The notes under the pieces were generated by a model. It was not told where the DNA came from and made no database searches. It worked only from the letters and a program-made list of their open reading frames with translations. From Bacteroidales bacterium (lineage in GTDB: Bacteria > Bacteroidota > Bacteroidia > Bacteroidales > PXBB01): DNA of 58,916 bases. A program made the translations under genes and the position numbers. How positions within the stretch are numbered: position 1 is the stretch's first letter; each line of letters opens with the position of its first letter. The stretch covers positions 1 to 58,916 of the forward strand of contig PXBB01000007.1 of assembly GCA_003565735.1 (NCBI GenBank). The letters are read 5' to 3'. Below are positions 51,803 through 58,916 of the stretch, one piece after another.

Positions 51803-52095
51803 CTATGCTTTTGGGTTTTTGGCAGAACTTCTAAAAGCTCTACCGACTGGTGATGCATTTTCTTATGATAAAAAAATTGGTTAATAATCATGAAAATTAA
51901 TTATTTTTGATATGTTTAATCGGCGAATAAGCTCCTCCTTGCAGAGCAAAGAGGCGCTTGAACAGGCCTTTGGCAAAATGGTGTGTTCGGAGCTAAAAGC
52001 TCAGTGCTTTTAATGAAATTTTTGTGCTTTTATTCCGCTATTTTTAAAAGAGGCAAAGCGTTTGACATAAACAAAGAAAACAAGAGTAATAATCT

Positions 52096-53226
52096 ATGGG
52101 AAAAGATATAAACAAATCAGTATTTGATGAAGCTTCAAAGAAAAAACTTGAAATTTTTGGGGAAAGTTTTGAAGAGTGGTTACCTGTGTTTATTTACGAT
52201 AGGTTTATTACCCAAGTTTCTGTTTTTGATTTCTTTGCAGGAAGTGGAACGGATATTGAAAATAATCCTGGGAGTCCACTTATTTTATTAGATAAAGCCA
52301 AAGGGGAAAAACGCAAATATTGTGCTAGTGTAAAAAAGACCATAAAATTCTTTTTTAATGAAGGTAAAATTCACAAAAGTAACGAGTTGCAAAAAAATTC
52401 AGATGCTTTTATAGAACAATGTAAAAAAAACAACAACTGTTTAAGTTGTATCTATAATTATCATATTTTAAATTATAGTTTTCAAGATTTATTTAATAAC
52501 CTTGATTTAAAAAGGGTTTTTGAGAATAAAAACATTGCCAAGTTTGTATTACTTGATCAGTATGGTTTTAGCCAAATCAATGAAGATATTTTTAAACAAC
52601 TAATATCATTCCCCAAAACTGATTTTATTTTCTTTATTTCATCATCATTTATCAATCGTTTTAAAGACCATCCATATACAAAACAAAATATTGATACATC
52701 AAAAATTGCTTTTGAAAACAAAAAGCCCAACGAGATACACAGAACAGTGGCAGATTTTTTCAGGAGTCTTATCCCAAGCGACAAAGAATATTATTTACAC
52801 CATTTTTCTATTAAAAAAGGAGCTAATTACTATGGATTAATTTTCGGTTCAAATCATACACTCGGTATGGAAAAGTTCTTGAAAGTATGTTGGCGCCACG
52901 ATATATTATCAGGAGAAGCTGATTACAATATTGATAATAATTGGGAAGCTAACTCTTTGTTTTCTCAATTAGGTGAAAATGTCAAAAAGGATACGGTAAC
53001 GAAAGAAATAAAAGAATTAATTATATCAGGCAAAATAAGAGATAATAAAACAGGGTTGAAATACGCTTTAATAAAAGGCTGCGAACCAAAACTATTTACC
53101 GAAGTTGTTCAAAATTTAATTAATAGAAAAATGATAGAAATAATTGGTAAGTTTAATAGGCAATCAACCAATATTCATAAGATAAAAGAGCTTTATCAAA
53201 TTAAATGTATAAACAATGGCAAATAA
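52096..53226 (+). CDS. tcmP: three-Cys-motif partner protein TcmP-like
   Basis: 376 aa; VSVFDFFAGSGTDIENNPGSPLILLDK; FVLLDQYGFSQINEDIFKQLISFPKTDFIFFISSSFINRF; overlaps the Gp37/Gp68-like gene by 11 bp. Confidence 0.85.
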   Translation: MGKDINKSVFDEASKKKLEIFGESFEEWLPVFIYDRFITQVSVFDFFAGSGTDIENNPGSPLILLDKAKGEKRKYCASVKKTIKFFFNEGKIHKSNELQKNSDAFIEQCKKNNNCLSCIYNYHILNYSFQDLFNNLDLKRVFENKNIAKFVLLDQYGFSQINEDIFKQLISFPKTDFIFFISSSFINRFKDHPYTKQNIDTSKIAFENKKPNEIHRTVADFFRSLIPSDKEYYLHHFSIKKGANYYGLIFGSNHTLGMEKFLKVCWRHDILSGEADYNIDNNWEANSLFSQLGENVKKDTVTKEIKELIISGKIRDNKTGLKYALIKGCEPKLFTEVVQNLINRKMIEIIGKFNRQSTNIHKIKELYQIKCINNGK

Positions 53227-53974
53227 ACATAAAATAGAATGGACAGAACAAACATGGAATCCTTCAGCTGGTTGCACTAAAATAAGTTCAGGCTGTAAAA
53301 ACTGTTACGCTGAAACAATGGCAATTCGTTTGCAAGCAATGGGAGTGGAAGGTTACGAAAACGGTTTCAAATTCAATACTGTTTCAAGCAGATTAAACGA
53401 CCCTTTAAAAAGAAAAAAGCCGGCAGTGTATTTTGTTAGTTCTATGAGCGATATTTTTCATAATGATATGCCGAAGGACTTTTTAAATAAAATATTCCAT
53501 GTTATTGAAGAAACACCACATCATACTTTCCAAATATTGACAAAGAGAGCGGATAGAATGTTTGAATATTTTTTACAAAGAGAAATACCCAAAAATATTT
53601 GGATAGGCGTTACAGTTGAGAACAAAGAAGAAGGTTTCCCAAGAATTGATAAACTCAGACAATTAAAAGCCAGTGTTTTATTTCTTTCCGCTGAGCCATT
53701 ATTAGAAGATTTAGGTAAAATGAATTTAGAAAATATAGATTGGGTTATTGTTGGGGGGGAAAGTGGAAACAAAGCAAGACCAATGAAAAAGGAATGGGTT
53801 GTAAACATAAAACAACAATGTGAAAAAAACAACATTGCTTTTTTCTTTAAACAATGGGGAACTTGGGGAGCCGATAAAGTGAAGCGTAATAAAAAATTGA
53901 ATGGAAAAGAAATTGATGGTAAAATTTGGCAACAATATCCCGAAGTTATAGAACAGCAATTTGCAGTAGTGTAA
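53216..53974 (+). CDS. phage Gp37/Gp68 family (DUF5131) protein with three-Cys motif
   Basis: KIEWTEQTWNPSAGCTKISSGCKNCYAETMAIRLQAMG; VYFVSSMSDIFHNDMP; FQILTKRADRM; NIWIGVTVENKE; DWVIVGGESGNKARPM; FFFKQWGTWG. Confidence 0.93.
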   Translation: MANKHKIEWTEQTWNPSAGCTKISSGCKNCYAETMAIRLQAMGVEGYENGFKFNTVSSRLNDPLKRKKPAVYFVSSMSDIFHNDMPKDFLNKIFHVIEETPHHTFQILTKRADRMFEYFLQREIPKNIWIGVTVENKEEGFPRIDKLRQLKASVLFLSAEPLLEDLGKMNLENIDWVIVGGESGNKARPMKKEWVVNIKQQCEKNNIAFFFKQWGTWGADKVKRNKKLNGKEIDGKIWQQYPEVIEQQFAVV

Positions 53975-54080
53975 TTAGAAATAATTTAAAATAGAAATGC
54001 TTGCGCCTAACATACAGATTCAGTAACACTTTGTGTTCTTGAGCTCCTTTAAAATAAATGTTAATAAAAGCCTAAAACAT

Positions 54081-54105
54081 AAGCCCGATTATTCGGGCTT
54101 TTTGG
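54081..54105 (+). terminator. putative rho-independent terminator downstream of the tcmP-DUF5131 pair
   Basis: AAGCCCG-attatt-CGGGCTTTTTGG. Confidence 0.7.
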
Positions 54106-54557
54106 TCTGACGAGTCCCAATATGCTTTGCTTAGGGGATAAGTTTTCATCAACAACTTTAGCGTTTATTTTGTTTTATAAGTAATAAAAACGTTTTTAGC
54201 ACTAATTTGCTTATTAATACCGGCTGTTTGCGTTGTAATAAATCTTCAGCGCATCTATACTCAGGGCAATAGTGTCGCCTGGCAGTTCCACTAAGCCTCA
54301 TTCTCAGGACTACCATTACCTTAAAACGCCTGCCAAAAAAGAGCTTACATTTCATTTCTTGAACACTACTGGAAAATGGCGCCACATCTAAACGAACTGC
54401 TGTATATGCACCCGAAAGGGTGGGAGCGAAGCTCGTGTACGTACAGTGGCACTTCGGTAAACTCAGTGGAACTGTGAGAGGAGGTTCTTGAGCAAAGTCG
54501 AAAGGTTCTCCCCATCAGCTTAGCTGGTAGGGTAGGCTACTCGATTGGCAACTGTAT

Positions 54558-55055
54558 TCATTCTATCTCAAAAGTATCAATCATTTGTCGAAATTCATTA
54601 ATAGTTTGCTCATACCCGTTAACTGTAGCCAAACAAATTATATAATACATTTTATCATTTTCTGCCAGCATATAAACAAGGTTCTTGTATGTAAGATTAT
54701 TTGCTGTGTTTTTAAATTCAATCCATTTAGCCTTCTTCCAATTTACAGAAGAGTCCCACATTTGAATAAACTCGTAATTCTCAAATGCTATTGGGAAGTC
54801 TTTTATTACAAAGCTTTCCCATAGCTCTTCTAATGTCATTCCATTCGCTGGATATTCACTAATTTGAATATTCTCCCGATAGTTTTCCGAAGCACTATAT
54901 AATGGTTTTGCAAAAATTAGAGAATTATCTTTTGAGTAGTTCTCCCAATTATCAGCAGGGATAAAAGAAAAAGATTTTGAAGAATTAAACACTCTTTCTT
55001 GGCCGGATACAGTGTTCAAAAAAAAAAATGAAATAAAAAATAGTAATAATCTTAT
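54558..55055 (-). CDS. uncharacterised exported protein; true start unclear (possible ATG to ATA change)
   Basis: ORF track starts at a TTG (55019), but the frame stays open upstream and encodes (I)RLLLFFISFFFLNTVSGQERVFNSSK, a signal-peptide-like segment with ATA at the expected start position 55055. Confidence 0.55.
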   Translation of the reverse strand: MRLLLFFISFFFLNTVSGQERVFNSSKSFSFIPADNWENYSKDNSLIFAKPLYSASENYRENIQISEYPANGMTLEELWESFVIKDFPIAFENYEFIQMWDSSVNWKKAKWIEFKNTANNLTYKNLVYMLAENDKMYYIICLATVNGYEQTINEFRQMIDTFEIE

Positions 55056-55312
55056 GGTGTTTGTATTGTTTATATAGTTGCCAACTCCCGACTAAGTTCC
55101 ACCAGCAAATGCCTACAAACGCTTATAACTGTTTGCAAATACCTAAAGCTAAAGCAAAACCATCAGCCGAATCAAAAATACAAATTTTTAATCACTACTG
55201 TCCGATATATTTATAGCGTTTAATATTTGTAATTAATAATAAAACAAACAGAAGTGAGCCCCTCCGATAGCCATCGGAGTGGGCGAAATATTATAAAAGC
55301 ATCATGTAATCT

Positions 55313-55377
55313 AACCTGAACTATTCATAAAAAAAACGCTTGTGCTGAAGCTCTCGAAGCAAGTGCATTTTATGAAT
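55313..55377. repeat. degenerate relic of the dispersed inverted-repeat element
   Basis: AACCTGAACTATTCATAAAA resembles the right-hand end of copy B (reverse complement); ATTCATAAAA (55323-55332) is inverted as TTTTATGAAT (55368-55377). Confidence 0.4.
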
Positions 55378-55588
55378 GTGTGCTGGACTGGTGTGGCGCA
55401 GTTCAGGAAATCCCGATACAGATAATCAGTAAAGAACTATATTAAGTTGAAATATATTGATTTTCTGTATCGGCCCGAAGGGGGAAAAATTCTTATGAAA
55501 CGAAGTTCGAAGAAGTCAATTTTTCAGGCTGCGTTTCTACATTTAACATTATTTTATATCGGACAACAGTGTAATAAAACCAAATAAA

Positions 55589-57406
55589 TTAAGAATTTTT
55601 CTTGGCACTATTTGCAGCACGTTTTCTGTCGTTTTCGTCAAGGATAATTTTTCTTAACCTGAGCGAACGGGGTGTAACTTCCACATATTCATCCGATGCA
55701 ATATATTCGAGGCATTCTTCTAAGGAAAATTTTATAGCCGGAATAATCATAACCTTGTCATCACTGCCCGATGCGCGGATATTGGTAAGTTTTTTTGTGT
55801 GAATCACATTGATACATAAATCTTCGGAGCGTATGTGTTCACCGATAATTTGACCTGCATATACAGGTTCGCCCGGATGGATAAAAAAACTGCCTCTTTC
55901 CTGTAACCTGTTTATAGAGTATGCTATTGCAGTGCCATTTCCCATGGCTATAAGAGAGCCATTCTTGCGTTCGGCGATATCGCTTTTCCAGGGTTCGTAC
56001 GATTTGAACCTGTGTGCCATAACGGCCTCTCCCTCAGTAGCGGTAAGCAATTTGTTCTGAAGTCCGATAAGTGCCCTTGATGTGATATTGAAAACCATAT
56101 AAGCCCTGTCTTTCCGGTTTTCCATTTTTGTCAATTCTCCTTTACGCGTAGTAACCACCTCTATCACTTTTCCTGAAAAGCTCTCAGGCACATTTACAGT
56201 AAGTTCTTCAACAGGTTCGTGTTTGATGCCGTTGATTTCTTTAATAACAACTTTGGGCTGCCCCACCTGCAACTCATAACCCTCACGCCTCATGTTTTCA
56301 ATGAGTATTGACAAGTGTAAGATGCCCCTTCCATACACATTATAGGAGTCGGGAGACGCTGTTTCTTCAACTTTGAGAGCCAGGTTTTTTTCTGTTTCAA
56401 GAAAAAGGCGTTCACGGATATGCCTGGAGGTTACAAACTTGCCTTCTTTACCAAAAAATGGTGAATTATTTATGGTAAAAAGCATGCTCATGGTTGGGTC
56501 GTCCACATCAATAGGCTTAAGGGCTTCAGGGGCTTCAAAATCGGCTATGGTGTCACCTATTTCAAAGTTTTCGGGTCCCAATACCGCACAAATATCACCG
56601 GCCTGCACAACATGTTTGATGCGCTCCTTGCCAAGCCCCTCGAAAACATACAGCTCCTTAATTTTCGATTTCACAACACTGCCGTCTCTTTTTACAAGCG
56701 AAACGTTCATACCCACTTGTAAACTACCCCCGTGAATACGGCCTACGGCAATCCTGCCTGTGTAAGATGAATAGTCGAGAGATGTAATCATCATTTGCAA
56801 AGACCCCTCAGAAAACTGGGGTGGTGGAATATGCTTGATGATAACATCCAATAAATGACTGACATCTGTTGTAGGCTTTTTCCAGTCGTCAGACATCCAT
56901 CCCTGTTTAGCTGAGCCATAGACGGTTGGAAAATCAAGTTGATCTTCTGTAGCACCCAAAGAAAACATCAGGTCGAAAACAGCCTCATGGGTTAAGTCAG
57001 GGTCACAGTTAGGCTTATCAACTTTGTTGATGACAACTACGGGTTTCTTGTTAAGATGAAGAGCCTTTTCAAGGACAAATCGTGTTTGTGGCATGGCTCC
57101 TTCAAAAGCATCTACTACTAGTAATACACCATCGGCCATATTGAGCACACGCTCAACTTCACCCCCAAAATCGACGTGCCCGGGTGTGTCAATAATGTTT
57201 ATTTTGTAATCTTTATATCTTACAGAAACATTTTTAGCGAGAATTGTAATCCCTCTTTCTCTTTCCAGGTCGTTACTGTCGAGTATCAAATCACCCATAT
57301 CCTGATTATCCCTGAAAAGCTTTACCTGATGTAACAACCTGTCAACCAGGGTTGTCTTGCCATGATCAACGTGCGCAATAATAGCTATATTTCTTATGTT
57401 CTCCAT
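55589..57406 (-). CDS. typA: translational GTPase TypA/BipA
   Basis: [91 protein letters not shown]. Confidence 0.97.
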   Translation of the reverse strand: MENIRNIAIIAHVDHGKTTLVDRLLHQVKLFRDNQDMGDLILDSNDLERERGITILAKNVSVRYKDYKINIIDTPGHVDFGGEVERVLNMADGVLLVVDAFEGAMPQTRFVLEKALHLNKKPVVVINKVDKPNCDPDLTHEAVFDLMFSLGATEDQLDFPTVYGSAKQGWMSDDWKKPTTDVSHLLDVIIKHIPPPQFSEGSLQMMITSLDYSSYTGRIAVGRIHGGSLQVGMNVSLVKRDGSVVKSKIKELYVFEGLGKERIKHVVQAGDICAVLGPENFEIGDTIADFEAPEALKPIDVDDPTMSMLFTINNSPFFGKEGKFVTSRHIRERLFLETEKNLALKVEETASPDSYNVYGRGILHLSILIENMRREGYELQVGQPKVVIKEINGIKHEPVEELTVNVPESFSGKVIEVVTTRKGELTKMENRKDRAYMVFNITSRALIGLQNKLLTATEGEAVMAHRFKSYEPWKSDIAERKNGSLIAMGNGTAIAYSINRLQERGSFFIHPGEPVYAGQIIGEHIRSEDLCINVIHTKKLTNIRASGSDDKVMIIPAIKFSLEECLEYIASDEYVEVTPRSLRLRKIILDENDRKRAANSAKKNS

Positions 57407-57611
57407 TGAATAAAATTAAGAGCACAAAAATAGTCTAAAAACCAATTGCTTTGGTTTTTTTAAATGGCTAATTTCTAAGATAATTTCACTACCAACACAG
57501 GCAGGGATTTGCGGGCTGCGTTCCTGTCAAATCGTGATAAACCCAACGCGGAGCAGAGAGCGATAAACTACCACCAAGCCCCGCTATTGTTGGCTATACC
57601 ATGATAGACCA

Positions 57612-57647
57612 AAAAGCCCGATAATGTTTACGCCATATCGGGCTTTT
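57612..57647. terminator. putative bidirectional terminator
   Basis: AAAAGCCCGATA-atgtttacgcca-TATCGGGCTTTT, perfect 12-bp stem with A/T flanks on both sides. Confidence 0.7.
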
Positions 57648-57743
57648 GTTTTAGGGCTTTTATTCACAACACAATTTTTTTTCAGCGGTGTTCATGAACA
57701 CTTTGTGTTACGGCTATCGGTCTATATGTTAGCTTTAGTTATT

Positions 57744-58316
57744 TTAATACTGCAATATCCATTCATCTCCTGTTTTTCTATCAAAAAATTTTACAATACC
57801 ATAATTATTGGCGACAATTACTTTCCATATTTCATCATCGGGAAATCTTAAAGTATCTCTTTCTAAAACTACTACTTCATTGAATAAAAAACCATTTATT
57901 GACATTGTGTCAATATGATTTTCGAAATTTGTTATACTACAATATCCTGAATTATTATTGTATTTTTCAAGATTAATATTAGAACTCATCCAGTTTTCTA
58001 CATAAGTAAACGTTATTTCTATTCTAAATGCATTCTGACGATAATTATCATCGTATTCATCATTGGCCATAATAGTAGCCTTTGAGTCACAACATTTATT
58101 TTTACAACTACGTCTTGCCTCATATTCTTCAGACACACTTTTAGTTGTTACAGTGAGGTAAAGAGTATCTAATTGTTGGTTAACGAAAATAAGCTCATCA
58201 CCAACGTTATATGGTATCCATGTTATTAGTGTCTTATCAAAACCAGGACATTCGTATTTACACCCAATAAATACAAATAAAAATAAAATAAACAAGAATA
58301 TTTTTATTTTTTTCAT
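57744..58316 (-). CDS. uncharacterised lipoprotein
   Basis: MKKIKIFLFILFLFVFIGCKYECPGFDK lipobox; C-terminus DEIWKVIVANNYGIVKFFDRKTGDEWILQY. Start reassigned to the internal Met at 58316. Confidence 0.7.
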   Translation of the reverse strand: MKKIKIFLFILFLFVFIGCKYECPGFDKTLITWIPYNVGDELIFVNQQLDTLYLTVTTKSVSEEYEARRSCKNKCCDSKATIMANDEYDDNYRQNAFRIEITFTYVENWMSSNINLEKYNNNSGYCSITNFENHIDTMSINGFLFNEVVVLERDTLRFPDDEIWKVIVANNYGIVKFFDRKTGDEWILQY

Positions 58317-58430
58317 AGCTAAATTATTTATGTTTATACAAAATAAGCACTTCATTAAACTCTTTTGATTGAACTTTTATAATAAAAATGCCACTTTCAA
58401 AATTTGAAAAATCAATAACTTCGATTCACC

Positions 58431-58916
58431 TTAAAACATCCAGCCGACAGTAATGCCGCCCCATGGCCATACTGGCCAATTCTCTGGAGGATGAAGATCT
58501 CTTCCTGAAAATGGCGTAAAACCAATTCTGAAGAACATTCCTTCATCCTCTTTTTGATAACGATACCCTATTCTATAAAAAAACATATAAGACATTTCGA
58601 TCCCTCTTGAATTGGTTCGACAATAGGCAGAGTACAACCAAATCCTAATTCAAAATAGTTCTTTTTACCAATTAACAGATTAATTTGTTGTGAAAAGTAA
58701 AGTTCCCAAATATAATATGAAAATCCTGACATCGTTGAAAATCTGTAAATATTTTCACTCCAAAAAATCCTCTCATAGCCAAGGCTGTAAATTACTCCAT
58801 TTCCTAACAACTCAATATACACGCTGTTCTTTTTGAATGTTTTATTTTCAAAGTGGTTCTGCTCCTTTTTTTCAGTGTCAAAATAAATGGTGTGGTTTTC
58901 TGCCGGTTGGGCTATA
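58431..58916 (-). pseudogene. frameshifted outer-membrane-type protein gene, 5' end beyond the window
   Basis: Upstream frame reads IAQPAENHTIYFDTEKKEQ...SVYIELLGNGVIYSLGYERIFW...LLIGKKNYFELGFGCTLPIVEPIQEG then runs off-frame. The continuation GIEMSYMFFYRIGYRYQKEDEGMFFRIGFTPF...PWGGITVGWMF is in another frame. Confidence 0.65.

Noticed and set aside
54005-54011. GCCTAAC matching an integron attC RYYYAAC core after the DUF5131 gene
   Set aside because: No matching GTTRRRY partner and no attC-like fold found nearby; a 7-nt chance match is likely.
54158-54385. 75-aa minus-strand ORF downstream of DUF5131
   Set aside because: Basic, low-information translation with no recognisable motif, in a hairpin-rich spacer; probably non-coding.
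55262-55279. CTCCGAT-AGCC-ATCGGAG palindrome
   Set aside because: Short stem without T-run or second copy; no functional context.
1-58916. CRISPR arrays, tRNA/rRNA genes, prophage structural genes, transposase genes
   Set aside because: Looked for evenly spaced direct repeats, tRNA T-arm/acceptor patterns and transposase/integrase motifs in the provided translations; none convincing.

Overview
The window is an AT-rich chromosomal segment from a member of the Bacteroidota. This is inferred from TAnnTTTG-type promoter motifs, T9SS and PorV-like proteins, a TonB-dependent receptor with an N-terminal carboxypeptidase-regulatory-like domain, and the gene content. Most of it is housekeeping: futalosine-pathway menaquinone genes (mqnB, mqnD), rsmI, fabD, purD, an arcC-argF pair, asnS, rpoN, lpxK, purine nucleoside phosphorylase, greA, rpsA, purB, mazG, mutB/mutA and typA. 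A large surface-protein cluster (TonB receptor, 1347-aa secreted protein, PorV/PorQ-like barrel) lies at 28.2-37.1 kb. An accessory interval at about 51.8-55.6 kb carries a TcmP + Gp37/Gp68 (DUF5131) pair. The most striking structure not explained by genes is an approximately 220-bp dispersed element. It has two full-length copies in opposite orientation (26261-26480 and 43161-43379), terminal inverted repeats, and two internal foldbacks that predict a three-way-junction fold. A short deletion-like derivative and several solo ends are scattered elsewhere in the window. Other items of interest are Cys clusters in both TcmP and its partner, a frameshifted outer-membrane-type gene at the right edge, a probable lost start codon, a strong Shine-Dalgarno before argF, and several structured intergenic hairpins. 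No tRNA, rRNA, CRISPR array or complete transposase gene was recognised. All identifications come from reading the sequence, and no database search was run.
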